Positions 39,521 through 48,644 of a stretch of 54,526 nt of DNA are shown here, one piece after another. Location of the stretch: the NCBI GenBank assembly GCA_038214135.1, contig JBBQSD010000029.1, forward strand, positions 1 through 54,526, read 5' to 3'. Below the pieces are notes generated by a model. The model was not told where the DNA came from and made no database searches. It was given only the letters and a program-made list of their open reading frames with translations. This stretch comes from JANLSE01 sp038214135 (GTDB lineage: Bacteria > Chloroflexota > Chloroflexia > Chloroflexales > Roseiflexaceae). Numbering within the stretch: position 1 is the first letter of the stretch; every line of letters starts with the position of its first letter. Position numbers and translations under genes: made by a program.

Positions 39521-42079
39521 ATGCATACCACGCCAATCCTTCGCTGGCAACACCCATATACGCTCCTTGCACTTGTCCTATTTGTTGCTGGATCTGTTGG
39601 GTTTACTCAGGCACAACCACACCAGTTTGGGCAGGCCGATCATCTGCATGTTGATCCACGCACCTACCGCAGCGCTTCAGGGCGGCATAAGGTCATCGTC
39701 CGCGATACGCCAACACGAACACGCTTTAGCAACGAATCTGCTTCTGCCAGGGTAGATTATGAAGGCTTTACACTGCTTGATGTCGATACCGCCACCCTTG
39801 CGACACTCGGCGCACAGGTGGAAATCCGCGATGATTTTAACCTGATCCTGCTCAACGCCGAAACAATCGACACCAGCGCTCCACTGCCAACTGCGTTCCA
39901 AGAATCGGCTGGCAGTTTTTCTGGTAAGCGCCTGCGGCTGGTTCAGTTTGTTGGGCCGATCCGCCCAGAATGGTACGACGAACTCACCAGCACAGGGGTA
40001 CAGATTGTTGGCCCTATTCCGCAACATGCCTATCTCGTCTATGGCGATGAAGCGCAACTGGCTGCATTGGCAAGCCTGGCAGCTCACGCGAAAACGATTC
40101 AATGGGAAGGGCCATTCCGCCCAATCGACAGGATCTACCCAACACTCAGCGATGCTGGTGATCAGCAGGTCGCCATTCAGCTTATTCGTGACCCACAGGC
40201 CAATGCGGATACCATGGCACTGATCGATACTCTGCGCCAAGATCAGGCCAGTATTCAGCAGATTCTGGAATACACAAATATTATTGTCACCCTCCCAGCC
40301 AGTGCGATCAGCCGCCTGGCAGATCAACCAGATGTTCTTTCGATCCAGCCATATGCCATACCAACCAGAAACGACGAACGCCAGGATCAGATTATCGCTG
40401 GCAATCGTAATGGCAACCTACCCGCCACAGGGAACTATCTGAACTGGCTGGCCAGCCAGGGATTTACACAGGCACAGTTTGATGCCTCTGGCTTTGTTGT
40501 CGATGTCTCCGATAGTGGTGTTGATAATGGCACAACCAGCCCCAACCATTTTGCGCTCTATACTGCTGGCACGAAGCCTGGTACAAGCCGCATGGCCTAT
40601 GCACGGCTAGAGGGTACACCATCTGGAAGCGGCAGCACACTGACCGGGATCGACGGACATGGAACAATTAATGCCCATATTGTTGGGGGCTATGTTCCGA
40701 ATGGCGCACCATATAACAGCTTCCCACACGCCGATGGATCGGGGTTTCGTTATGGACTGGGCGTCGCCCCATTTGTACGGGTCGGGTCATCTGTCATCTT
40801 CGATAATAGTGGCATGACCAACGATTATACAGCACCAGATTTTGCCGATCTGCAAGCGCGGGCCTATCGTGATGGTGCCCGGATCAGCTCGGATAGCTGG
40901 GGGTCGAACAGCGCTGGTGCCTACACCACCGATTCACAGTTGTTTGATATCCTGGTACGCGATGCACAGCCAACAGCAGCAGCCATTGCAACACCCGGCA
41001 ATCAGGAAATGGTCATGATTTTTGCTGCCGGCAATACTGGCTCGAACCTGAGGACGGTTGGATCGCCAGCAACGGCCAAGAATGTCATTACTGTTGGTGC
41101 ATCGGAAGGGGTGCAGCCATTTGGTGGTTCAGATGCCTGTGGGATTAGTAATAATGGATCGAACAGCCTGAGCGATATTATCAGCTTTTCCTCACGCGGG
41201 CCAACTGTCGATAATCGCCAGAAGCCGGATCTCGTGGCACCTGGCACACATATCACTGGCGGCGTATTCCAGGGTACTAACCCTGGCCTGAATGGTGCTG
41301 CCGATAGCTCGTTCACCGCCAATGGCATCTGCCGTGGTGTTGCCGGGAGCGCCGATCAGCGCTTCTACCCAGATGGCCAGCAGTGGTATACCGCCTCTTC
41401 CGGCACTAGCCACTCGACGCCAGCCGTTGCTGGTGCGGCTGCACTCATTCGCCAATTCTTCATCAATCGTGGGCTGCCACCACCCAGCCCAGCCATGACA
41501 AAAGCATATCTGACCAATGGCGCTAGCTACATGGATGGCGTTGGCGCAAATGATACGCTCTTCTCGAATAATCAGGGCATGGGGTTACTGAACCTGGCAC
41601 CATTGTTTGACCAAACCACAGCCCGCCTGCTGCTTGATCAAGGGCCAACCAACACATTCAGTGCAAGCGGCAATCGCATGGTGATCACCGGGCGCTTGGT
41701 TGATCCAGCCAAACCGCTACGTATCAGCCTGGCCTGGACGGACGCACCCGGAACGACGGTCAGTGCCGCATATATCAACGATCTCAATTTGCGCGTGCAG
41801 GTTGGTTCAGCAACCTACCTTGGCAATGTCTTTAGTGGTGCCAATTCGATCACCGGTGGTGGTTCAGATAGCCGCAACAATCTTGAGAGTGTGTTTTTGC
41901 CAGCTGGATTGGCCAGCGATACCCCAATCACCATCACTATCGAAGCTGCTTCAATCACTGGCGATGGTATACCGAATAACGGTGGCCCGCTCGATCAGGA
42001 TTTTGCGCTGGTCGCTTCTAATGTATCAGCCAGCCCAGTGCCTGCATCCATACTATATTTTCCGTTCATTGGCAACTAG
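39521..42079 (+). CDS. Secreted S8 (subtilisin) family protease, KP-43-like
   Basis: An 852-residue exported serine protease. A signal peptide occupies about residues 1-32. A long pro-region (to about 290) precedes the catalytic domain. Triad: D331 (VSDSGVD), H380 (DGHGTINAHIVGG) and S630 (SSGTSHSTPAVAG). The residues after it (about 680-845) form a beta-barrel/jelly-roll domain (ISLAWTDAPGTT, NDLNLRVQVG), as in KP-43-type oxidatively stable subtilases. It would degrade extracellular proteins, in keeping with predatory or scavenging filamentous Chloroflexota. The convergent gene encodes a solute-binding lipoprotein that could take up oligopeptides. Confidence 0.94.
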   Translation: MHTTPILRWQHPYTLLALVLFVAGSVGFTQAQPHQFGQADHLHVDPRTYRSASGRHKVIVRDTPTRTRFSNESASARVDYEGFTLLDVDTATLATLGAQVEIRDDFNLILLNAETIDTSAPLPTAFQESAGSFSGKRLRLVQFVGPIRPEWYDELTSTGVQIVGPIPQHAYLVYGDEAQLAALASLAAHAKTIQWEGPFRPIDRIYPTLSDAGDQQVAIQLIRDPQANADTMALIDTLRQDQASIQQILEYTNIIVTLPASAISRLADQPDVLSIQPYAIPTRNDERQDQIIAGNRNGNLPATGNYLNWLASQGFTQAQFDASGFVVDVSDSGVDNGTTSPNHFALYTAGTKPGTSRMAYARLEGTPSGSGSTLTGIDGHGTINAHIVGGYVPNGAPYNSFPHADGSGFRYGLGVAPFVRVGSSVIFDNSGMTNDYTAPDFADLQARAYRDGARISSDSWGSNSAGAYTTDSQLFDILVRDAQPTAAAIATPGNQEMVMIFAAGNTGSNLRTVGSPATAKNVITVGASEGVQPFGGSDACGISNNGSNSLSDIISFSSRGPTVDNRQKPDLVAPGTHITGGVFQGTNPGLNGAADSSFTANGICRGVAGSADQRFYPDGQQWYTASSGTSHSTPAVAGAAALIRQFFINRGLPPPSPAMTKAYLTNGASYMDGVGANDTLFSNNQGMGLLNLAPLFDQTTARLLLDQGPTNTFSASGNRMVITGRLVDPAKPLRISLAWTDAPGTTVSAAYINDLNLRVQVGSATYLGNVFSGANSITGGGSDSRNNLESVFLPAGLASDTPITITIEAASITGDGIPNNGGPLDQDFALVASNVSASPVPASILYFPFIGN

Positions 42080-42099
42080 ATGGCTGACTTCACCCCCGG

Positions 42100-42121
42100 C
42101 CCCTCTCGGTGCGGAGAGGGG
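42100..42121. repeat. CCCCTCTC hairpin between convergent genes
   Basis: CCCCTCTC (42100-42107) / GAGAGGGG (42114-42121), 21 bases after the protease stop and 22 before the convergent binding-protein stop. A shortened member of the family at 26185, 30095 and 32197; it probably ends both transcripts. Confidence 0.6.
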
Positions 42122-42143
42122 TGCCCGCAGGGCGGGGTGAGGT

Positions 42144-43967
42144 TTACGCTTTCCGCCGCCAGGCCGTAACATTCCATGTGATTGGCGCAAGTGCATCTGG
42201 TTGGATTCCGATGATACCAGGGGCGCTGAGCGTTGCACTCACCCGCTGGAACAGTGGCAGCGATGGTAGCTCCTGGGTCCAAAGCTGCTGTTGTTTAAGG
42301 TAAGCTGCCTGGCGTTTTGGCAAATCGAGGGTCGTGACCGCCTCTCGAATCGCTCGATCAGCATCACGGAAGCACCATCCCGCAAAGTTATCGCCGGTCC
42401 AATTATTCGTTTCACTCGGCACTGCCAAGCAACTCCATAATTGCAAGCCACCCGGATCAGGTGTAGCAATCCAGGCATACAATGCCAGCTCAAACTGCCG
42501 CTGGAACAGCGGCCCGGTTGCCGCAAACAGATCCACAGTGGAGAGCGTGACGAGATCGATACCAATGCCAATCGCCTGCATATCTTCTTTGAAGTTTTCG
42601 GCAATCTGCGCTCGCAGCGGCCCTTCGGATGTAAATAGTTGGAAGGTAAGTGTCACACCCTGCGATGAGCGAATCCCATCTTTGTCGATATCGGTATAGC
42701 CAGCCTCGGCAAGCAACTTGCGGGCTTGTTCTGGATCATAGGGATAGCGCGTGAGTTGATCTGCTGGAGCTACTTCGGATTGGCCTGGCAGCACCCAACT
42801 ATCCAGAATCGGAGTTCGATCACCATCGCCATACACAGCCTCTGCCATACGCTTACGATTAGTGCCAAATGCAATCGCCCGCCGTATCCGAATATCCTGG
42901 AGTGTCGGCACATCCAGATTAAAATCGATATGTTCCCAGATCGGGTTTGGCAGATAGCGCACATCGATAGTATTTGCAGGCACGCGATTCAGGATCGCCA
43001 ACTGTTCCTGGGTCAACCGATCAGTTATTGCAAGATCAAGATTGCCATTTGCAATATTGGCCCGAACAACATCAAGATCGCGCAGGAACGCAATGGTGAG
43101 CCGTTTAGCGGCTGGTTGTGGCCCACCATAGAAGGGGTTCGCCACCATACGGATCTCGCCAGGCAAGATCGTGTCAATCATGTAGGGGCCATAGCCGATT
43201 GGCTGCTTGGCAAAAGCGCTCGTATGGATCGTTGCTGGATCCACACTCTGGAGAATATGGCGCGGCAGGGGCGTCCAATAGCTCAGAAAATAGGTCCATC
43301 CCGAAACATTCGGTTTCAGCAATGCCTGTGTCGTATGCTCATCCACAGCCGTATAACTCTCGATCTGGCTGAGGAGTAACAAGGCATCATCGCCTGGTGA
43401 TGCTACCTTTGCGTGTTCATAGGCAAACACCGAGTCACCTGCTGTTACTGGCGTTCCATCCGACCAGCGCAGGTTCGGGTTCCAGTGGAATGTGACCTCC
43501 AACTGGTTGACCTGGGTGATAATCGTTGTTACCGTTGTTGTGATGTTACCAGCGGCATCCAAATATACAGCGGCCTGTTTCAGCCGAGCATCGCCATTCT
43601 CAAGCGATGGAATCCGTTCGAGTACGCCGGTGTTTGTGTAACCATAGTTATATGCAAGAATCGGCGAGGGGAACAGCAGCTCACTGATCGGCGCGAGGCT
43701 TCGCCGTGTCGCAGCACTGATCGGGTATGGGTAAAGGTCAGGCGGCTGATCAAGCAAGCCAATCACCCAGGTATCACGCCTAGCTGCGAGAGCATTAGCC
43801 ACTGCAACACTGGTTGGCATTGCAGTTGGGGCAATCGATTGATCGACCGTAGGAGTTGCTGGCGGAATAGTCGGCTTTGCGACACCACCCTCAATCTCAC
43901 ATGCAGAAATGCAGCAAGCAAACAACAGGATAATGGCAATCGTGCGGAGTGGTATATAATCAATCAT
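42144..43967 (-). CDS. Extracellular solute-binding lipoprotein, family 5
   Basis: A 607-residue SBP_bac_5 protein of the oligopeptide/dipeptide ABC uptake type. The lipoprotein signal has a lipobox ISAC with C23, then a Thr/Pro-rich linker. Family marks include VTFHWNPNLRWSDGTPVTAGDSVFAYEHA, GYGPYMI and the DIRIRRAIAFGTNR block. No permease or ATPase genes flank it, so it must share a transporter encoded elsewhere or act as an orphan sensor. It is convergent with the secreted protease and divergent from the M20-fold gene. Confidence 0.92.
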   Translation of the reverse strand: MIDYIPLRTIAIILLFACCISACEIEGGVAKPTIPPATPTVDQSIAPTAMPTSVAVANALAARRDTWVIGLLDQPPDLYPYPISAATRRSLAPISELLFPSPILAYNYGYTNTGVLERIPSLENGDARLKQAAVYLDAAGNITTTVTTIITQVNQLEVTFHWNPNLRWSDGTPVTAGDSVFAYEHAKVASPGDDALLLLSQIESYTAVDEHTTQALLKPNVSGWTYFLSYWTPLPRHILQSVDPATIHTSAFAKQPIGYGPYMIDTILPGEIRMVANPFYGGPQPAAKRLTIAFLRDLDVVRANIANGNLDLAITDRLTQEQLAILNRVPANTIDVRYLPNPIWEHIDFNLDVPTLQDIRIRRAIAFGTNRKRMAEAVYGDGDRTPILDSWVLPGQSEVAPADQLTRYPYDPEQARKLLAEAGYTDIDKDGIRSSQGVTLTFQLFTSEGPLRAQIAENFKEDMQAIGIGIDLVTLSTVDLFAATGPLFQRQFELALYAWIATPDPGGLQLWSCLAVPSETNNWTGDNFAGWCFRDADRAIREAVTTLDLPKRQAAYLKQQQLWTQELPSLPLFQRVSATLSAPGIIGIQPDALAPITWNVTAWRRKA

Positions 43968-44048
43968 CGATTTCTCTCTGCTCAGTATCGAATCGGCAGT
44001 CTACCAAGTCCGCCCTGATTTGTCCAGCTAAATCTATGAACACCACTG

Positions 44049-44057
44049 TGCTATAAT
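44049..44057 (+). promoter_or_regulatory. Extended -10 promoter of the M20-fold gene
   Basis: TGCTATAAT: perfect -10 with TGN extension. No clear -35. The leader would be about 22 bases with GGAG before the GTG start. Confidence 0.5.
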
Positions 44058-44086
44058 GAGCCAATTCATAAGCAGCGGAGCATACT

Positions 44087-45424
44087 GTGGCCGAATCGGC
44101 CTTCATCTCAACTGATCAACTGATCACTAACCTTGATCAATTGATTGCACTCCCTGGCAGTTCAGGGCATCTCGAAGATCTCGCCACCGTCGCCGGGCGA
44201 GTGGCTACCTTAATGCGCTCCTATGGGCTGCATGTCGATGTGATCCCCACCAATGGAGCCTCAATCGTCGTTGGCCGCCGCACAGGGCGGACGCCATTCA
44301 CACTGCTGTTGTATCACCACTATGATGTCGCACCGCCAGGGAGTTGGCGGGCCTGGCACCATGATCCATTCCAGATGGCAGAGCGCGAGAGTGTGCTATA
44401 TGGGCGCGGAGTTGCCGATGGCAAAGGCCCGCTGACGGCCCATCTGAATGCGATTGCGGCGCTTGCGGAAGCCGAGGGTGATCTGCCATGCAATATTGTG
44501 GTTGTTGCGGAAGGTGAAGGGCTGATCGGCAGCCCAAATCTGGCGCTCGCACTGGCCTCACATCGCGAAATCATGCGCGCTGATGCTGTATTGGCAACAG
44601 GTGGCGACCGAGATGTTTCTGGTAAGCCATTCTGCTATGGCGGAACCAAAGGGTTGCTGCAGGTGCGGCTACGTGCCATGGGAGCCAGCGAATCGCTGCC
44701 AGCTGGGCTGGCTACAACAGTGCCGAACCCACTCTGGCGGCTGATCTGGGCTGTTACGCATATCAAGAGCGATCAGGAGGAGATTCTGATCAATGGCTTC
44801 TACGATACAATCGAAGGGCCTGGTCGTGGCGAGAATCGAGCACTCCGCGCAGCAGCAGTCGATGAATCCGGGCGTATGGCAGCGTGGGGCATCAGCCAAT
44901 TTCTGTTCGCTATGACGGGCACGGCTGTTGCTCAGGCCGAAGCCAGCCTGCCAACCTGTAATATTACCGCTGTCACATCTGAACCAACCGGCGATACCTC
45001 CCTGATCCCGATCAGCGCCAGTGCTCGGCTCGATTTTCAGTTGGTGCCGCGCCAGCATCCACAGGTTATCTGCGATTTACTGCGCGAACACCTTGAATCA
45101 AAGGGCCTCGCCGACATCCAGATTGAACGATTGCCTGGTGGCTACCCAGCCGCGAACACCGCAATCGATGATCCGTTCGTGGCCCTGGTTGGCAGCGTTG
45201 GCCGCCATATTCATGGCGAACCACTCGCCATCCTGCCGCGTGGCCCGTTCGCACAACCATTGGTGCTGTTTGCCCAAGCATATGGTATCCCCACCGCCGT
45301 GGTTGGCCTGGCCCGGCCCGACTCAGCGATCTGTGCGCCGAATGAGCGCATTCCTCTCCCCGATCTCGTGCGCCATGGGCAACTTCTGATCGAACTGCTA
45401 TATGCCTGCGCGGAACACCCCTGA
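44087..45424 (+). CDS. M20-family metallopeptidase-like protein with degenerate active site
   Basis: A 445-residue protein with the M20 fold (ArgE/DapE/CPG2 clan). It keeps H78 and D80 (YHHYDVAPP) and the bridging D111 (GRGVADGKG). Other key positions are changed. The catalytic-base and metal-ligand pair Glu-Glu in EGEEEIGS is Gly145-Leu146 (EGEGLIGS). The Asp expected near residue 171 is Thr. The C-terminal metal His in HAPNE is Cys416 (CAPNE). It therefore probably cannot bind two zinc ions normally and may be a non-peptidase, for example a binding or regulatory protein, or an enzyme with altered chemistry. It starts at GTG behind GGAG. Transcribed alone. Confidence 0.85.
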   Translation: MAESAFISTDQLITNLDQLIALPGSSGHLEDLATVAGRVATLMRSYGLHVDVIPTNGASIVVGRRTGRTPFTLLLYHHYDVAPPGSWRAWHHDPFQMAERESVLYGRGVADGKGPLTAHLNAIAALAEAEGDLPCNIVVVAEGEGLIGSPNLALALASHREIMRADAVLATGGDRDVSGKPFCYGGTKGLLQVRLRAMGASESLPAGLATTVPNPLWRLIWAVTHIKSDQEEILINGFYDTIEGPGRGENRALRAAAVDESGRMAAWGISQFLFAMTGTAVAQAEASLPTCNITAVTSEPTGDTSLIPISASARLDFQLVPRQHPQVICDLLREHLESKGLADIQIERLPGGYPAANTAIDDPFVALVGSVGRHIHGEPLAILPRGPFAQPLVLFAQAYGIPTAVVGLARPDSAICAPNERIPLPDLVRHGQLLIELLYACAEHP

Positions 45425-45427
45425 CCC

Positions 45428-45521
45428 TGACACGGTGACAACGTGAGGGGGTGACACGGTGACAGATGCTGAAGCGATGCCGTATTACCTGAATAATGCA
45501 CATTCACCGTGTCACCGTGTC
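45428..45521. repeat. Inverted TGACACGGTGACA repeats
   Basis: Two direct copies (45428-45440 and 45451-45465) on the left and an inverted double copy CACCGTGTCACCGTGTCA (45503-45521) on the right, filling the gap between the M20-fold gene and the convergent MFS gene. A cruciform or terminator-like stem is possible. Confidence 0.6.
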
Positions 45522-45528
45522 AGAAGCT

Positions 45529-46782
45529 TCACGCCGGCCCATCATACTTGCGTAACTCAGGCACCTTCAGGGTTGTCGCAATAACAAATGCAACACACAG
45601 CACCCCACCAATCAGTACTGCAAATGGCCCTCCAAGGAGGCTCGCTAGAACCCCTGCCTGGAACTCGCCCAATTGTGGCCCACCGGCAAAGAAGACCATA
45701 TTGACCGCGACCATGCGCCCACGTAGCTCATTAGGAGTCATCAATTGCCGGATTGTCCCACGGATGATCATGCTCACCGTATCGGCGGCACCCGTCCCCG
45801 CCAGCGCCAATAACGTCAACGGCAGCCATGTCGAAACCGCAAACAGCGCCACACACACACCAAAAATACCCACTGCAATCAGCAATATCGGCCCCTGGCG
45901 ACGGAAGGTGAACAAGCTCAATAGCACTGCTGATACAACCGCGCCAGCAGCCGGAGCCGAGTACATCCAGCCTAACTCAAGCGGCCCGACATGCAGCACC
46001 TGATCGGCAAACAATGGCATCAGCGCTCGCGATGCCCCAAAGAAGGTTGCAAAGAAGTCCAGCACCATTGTCGATGCGATCATACGGTTACGGAATACAA
46101 AGCGCAGCCCTTCAAGAGCATCCTGCAATCCGGGGCGCTTGAGCGAAGCTGCTGCTGCTTGCCGTTTCATCATGAGTGCAGTGATCACAACCGGTATAAA
46201 TGAAGCAGCATCGATCCAATAGACCGGCGCAACGCCATAATGAGCAATCAAAACACCAGCCAGCGATGGCCCAACAACCGTTGCTAACTGCCAGGAGATG
46301 ACATTCAGACTCAACGCATTTGGTAGCATCTCGGCCGATACCAGGTTGGGGATAATTGCCTGGCGGGCGGGCATCTCAAAGGCTGTCGCCACTGATGTCA
46401 GGCAGACCATCGCATAGATCAGCCAGATCGACGGATTACCCTGATCAGTTGCGATTGCCAGAATTGCCGAGGCAACCAGTGCCACGATTGATGTGTAGAT
46501 GATCACCATCCGCCGATCAACCCGATCCGCCAGGACGCCACTGATCGGCGCAACCAGAATCAGCGCCAGAACACGCGCAAGGCCAATCATTCCGAGAGCA
46601 AATGCAGGGTTGATCGTTCCCGTGCGGCGAGCCAGATCATACACATGGTAATCGACTGCAACAATCCGCATCTGCGAACCAGCGATTGAGATCAATTGCC
46701 CAAACCACAACAGCCGAAATTCGCGAAAGCGCAGGGCAGCCAGCGGTGTGGCCTTCGCAGTAGGCCGAGGTGAGCCAGCCAT
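45529..46782 (-). CDS. MFS transporter (MFS_3/EntS-like)
   Basis: A 417-residue, roughly 12-helix major facilitator of the MFS_3 group, which includes enterobactin exporter EntS and macrolide exporters. It shows RFREFRLLWFGQLIS before the first helix, and GVLADRVDRRMV in the loop after the second. The substrate is unknown. It follows the phosphotransferase gene by 48 bases on the same strand, so the two are probably cotranscribed. The ribosome site AGGA precedes the ATG. Confidence 0.9.
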   Translation of the reverse strand: MAGSPRPTAKATPLAALRFREFRLLWFGQLISIAGSQMRIVAVDYHVYDLARRTGTINPAFALGMIGLARVLALILVAPISGVLADRVDRRMVIIYTSIVALVASAILAIATDQGNPSIWLIYAMVCLTSVATAFEMPARQAIIPNLVSAEMLPNALSLNVISWQLATVVGPSLAGVLIAHYGVAPVYWIDAASFIPVVITALMMKRQAAAASLKRPGLQDALEGLRFVFRNRMIASTMVLDFFATFFGASRALMPLFADQVLHVGPLELGWMYSAPAAGAVVSAVLLSLFTFRRQGPILLIAVGIFGVCVALFAVSTWLPLTLLALAGTGAADTVSMIIRGTIRQLMTPNELRGRMVAVNMVFFAGGPQLGEFQAGVLASLLGGPFAVLIGGVLCVAFVIATTLKVPELRKYDGPA

Positions 46783-46830
46783 GAATCATCCTGTACACAT
46801 ATCGGGCAATAGAGACCCGAGAGTATACCA

Positions 46831-47823
46831 TTACTCAGCAAACAATTCGCCAGCGTGATCGCTCATCCACTCGGCCAATCGTTGCCCCTGTCCAAGCACT
46901 GCTAGATGGTAATCTGGTGCCCCCTCCGGCGTCGCAACCACTCGCCCCAACGCACCGCGCATCCATAGTACCTGGATCAGCACTGGTAGCGCATGGCGTT
47001 CAGAAGCCGTAAGTGGCACAATCGACTGATAGCCTGCAAGCACGAATCGGGCAAGCTGGATGTCGAGTGGCCCAGCAAAAACACCCCATTGCCATGCGGC
47101 ATCGCGTTGGGGAGCGGTGGCAAAGGCTACCAGCGCATCGGCAAGATCGACAATGCGGGCATCCCAGGTGGCCTGATCAAAATCCAGGAGACCAGCCGCC
47201 GCATCGTGATCAAACCGCAAATTGTCGGCGTGCATATCGCCATGGATCACAAGCTGTGGCAGTGATTCATAGGCCTGATCGGGCAATTGTTGGCTACATG
47301 CGGCAGCCTGGAAATCATACCAGGCCAGCATCTCATGCAACTCACCCATGATGTCGCGCTCCAGCAGTATCTCGGTTAGCCCGCGGATCACCAATGGCGT
47401 ATAGCGTGGGCTAGCGGTAGAACTTGGCGCTGCAAAACCAATAACTGCCTGATGGTAACGGGCGAGTAGGGCACCGGCGCTTGCCACTTGAGCTGGCCGC
47501 TGTGCATCAAAATCCTCGCCAACGATATATTCCTGAACCTCGGTGACTCGCCCGTTGATCATTGTATAGCTGCGCCCTGCACGATTATGCAACAGAGCTG
47601 GTACAGGCAGGCCATGGGTAAGCAGGCAATCGATCAATTGGTGGCGGTAGATTGCGGCAGCTTCGCCAAGTTTTGGATGGCAGCGCCGTACAACCACGCG
47701 CAAGCCCGATGTTTCGACAAAGGCTGTCTCATTCACATAGCCATGGCGCGCATTACTGATGGTACATGCCTGCCCAAGATCATAGTGGCTAAGGATCTGG
47801 GCAATATCGTCGGAAGAAAGCAT
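46831..47823 (-). CDS. APH-like phosphotransferase (aminoglycoside/choline/homoserine kinase fold)
   Basis: A 330-residue protein of the APH superfamily. The Brenner motif IHGDMHADNLRF and the downstream metal Asp in GLLDFDQATWD are complete, and VVVRRCHP near residue 45 fits the N-lobe beta-strand region. The family covers homoserine kinase ThrB2, choline kinase and aminoglycoside kinases; nothing here picks out one substrate. It lies upstream of an MFS transporter, with 48 bases between. Confidence 0.85.
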   Translation of the reverse strand: MLSSDDIAQILSHYDLGQACTISNARHGYVNETAFVETSGLRVVVRRCHPKLGEAAAIYRHQLIDCLLTHGLPVPALLHNRAGRSYTMINGRVTEVQEYIVGEDFDAQRPAQVASAGALLARYHQAVIGFAAPSSTASPRYTPLVIRGLTEILLERDIMGELHEMLAWYDFQAAACSQQLPDQAYESLPQLVIHGDMHADNLRFDHDAAAGLLDFDQATWDARIVDLADALVAFATAPQRDAAWQWGVFAGPLDIQLARFVLAGYQSIVPLTASERHALPVLIQVLWMRGALGRVVATPEGAPDYHLAVLGQGQRLAEWMSDHAGELFAE

Positions 47824-47832
47824 ATAAACACC

Positions 47833-47862
47833 GATGGACGATAGTGTGGGCTACCGTCCATC
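47833..47862 (-). repeat. Imperfect 12-bp inverted repeat
   Basis: GATGGACGATAG (47833-47844) and CTACCGTCCATC (47851-47862) pair with one mismatch around six bases. It lies between the flavodoxin stop and the phosphotransferase start on the same strand, so it could be a terminator, or an operator of the phosphotransferase-MFS pair. A second weak stem AACAAGAAA / TTTCTTGTT follows near 47888-47933. Confidence 0.45.
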
Positions 47863-47981
47863 GTCCGTCATCTACGATACACTCTGTTGAACAAGAAACC
47901 AAGCGTAGCGTCGGCCTCTGTTTTCTTGTTTAGTAACAAACGAACAAACGAACAAGCAGCATACTGTTCCTTTGTTCTTTA

Positions 47982-48455
47982 TTAAATGGCAACCGGCAGA
48001 CAAATTTCGGCAAGTTCAGCGGCAAATTTACGTGCTTCATCGCGTTCAGAATCGCTCAATTGCTGTTCTGGAAGAATCATTGCACTGCCAGTCCGTTCGA
48101 TCCAGAATGGTGGCAGCACCGGCGGGCACCCACGTTCTTGCAAGCAATCAGCCAATTCTTCCTGTCCACCTGGCTGATCAGCCCGATCTTTGGTTCCAAA
48201 CACACCAATCGCCATACGGCAGAGCCGCCGGTGGGGAATAGCCTCACACAGATCGCGCAATTGGCGCGGAGCATGCCCTACATGGCTGTGGGTACCAAGA
48301 AGCATGATCGTATAGCCAAGGACTTCCCCAGGATCGATCTTATCCACTGGCGTAGCAACAACCGAAATTCCATGGGCCTCCAGTTCTTCTGCAAGGGCAC
48401 GAGCCATCAGGCGGGTATGTCCAAACCACGATGCATAAACAATTAGGGCGCGCAT
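47982..48455 (-). CDS. Flavodoxin domain protein (HemG-like)
   Basis: A 157-residue flavodoxin-fold protein. The FMN phosphate loop is ASWFGHTRLMA near the N-terminus (S-x-x-G-x-T pattern), and LLGTHSHVGHAPRQL matches the second FMN loop of short flavodoxins such as protoporphyrinogen oxidase HemG. The ATG at 48455 is chosen because GGAGG lies five bases before it and it starts directly with the beta-strand MRALIVYA. Its exact redox partner is unknown. The FTR1 iron permease is divergent from it. Confidence 0.85.
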   Translation of the reverse strand: MRALIVYASWFGHTRLMARALAEELEAHGISVVATPVDKIDPGEVLGYTIMLLGTHSHVGHAPRQLRDLCEAIPHRRLCRMAIGVFGTKDRADQPGGQEELADCLQERGCPPVLPPFWIERTGSAMILPEQQLSDSERDEARKFAAELAEICLPVAI

Positions 48456-48575
48456 ATTGGCCTCCATAAACACATCATTGTGCTTGCTGCAAGCATAGGC
48501 CAAGCTACTCGCTTCCGCAGGAAGCAGCCGTAACACACGGTGAAGAATCCCTCACCCTATTTGATAAGTACTTTC

Positions 48576-48604
48576 TTGACAATCTGTTGATATTAGCATA
48601 CTCT
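48576..48604 (+). promoter_or_regulatory. Promoter candidate for FTR1 gene
   Basis: Perfect -35 TTGACA (48576-48581). The -10 is ambiguous: TACTCT at 17 bases or the better-matching CATACT at 15 bases. No convincing Fur box. Confidence 0.4.
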
Positions 48605-48644
48605 AACCTCTGTTGTTAGCCGCATTCGAAGAAAGAGATGTCGT

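Noticed and set aside
39677..40327. 216-codon leftward open frame inside the S8 protease gene
   Set aside because: Shadow of the protease codon pattern; composition is Trp/Cys/Arg-rich in the way of antisense frames.
42726..43379. 217-codon rightward frame inside the solute-binding protein gene
   Set aside because: Antisense shadow; no start signals and no recognisable domain.
46831..47823. Aminoglycoside resistance gene
   Set aside because: Only the general APH fold is supported; the same motifs occur in homoserine and choline kinases, and nothing indicates acquired resistance.
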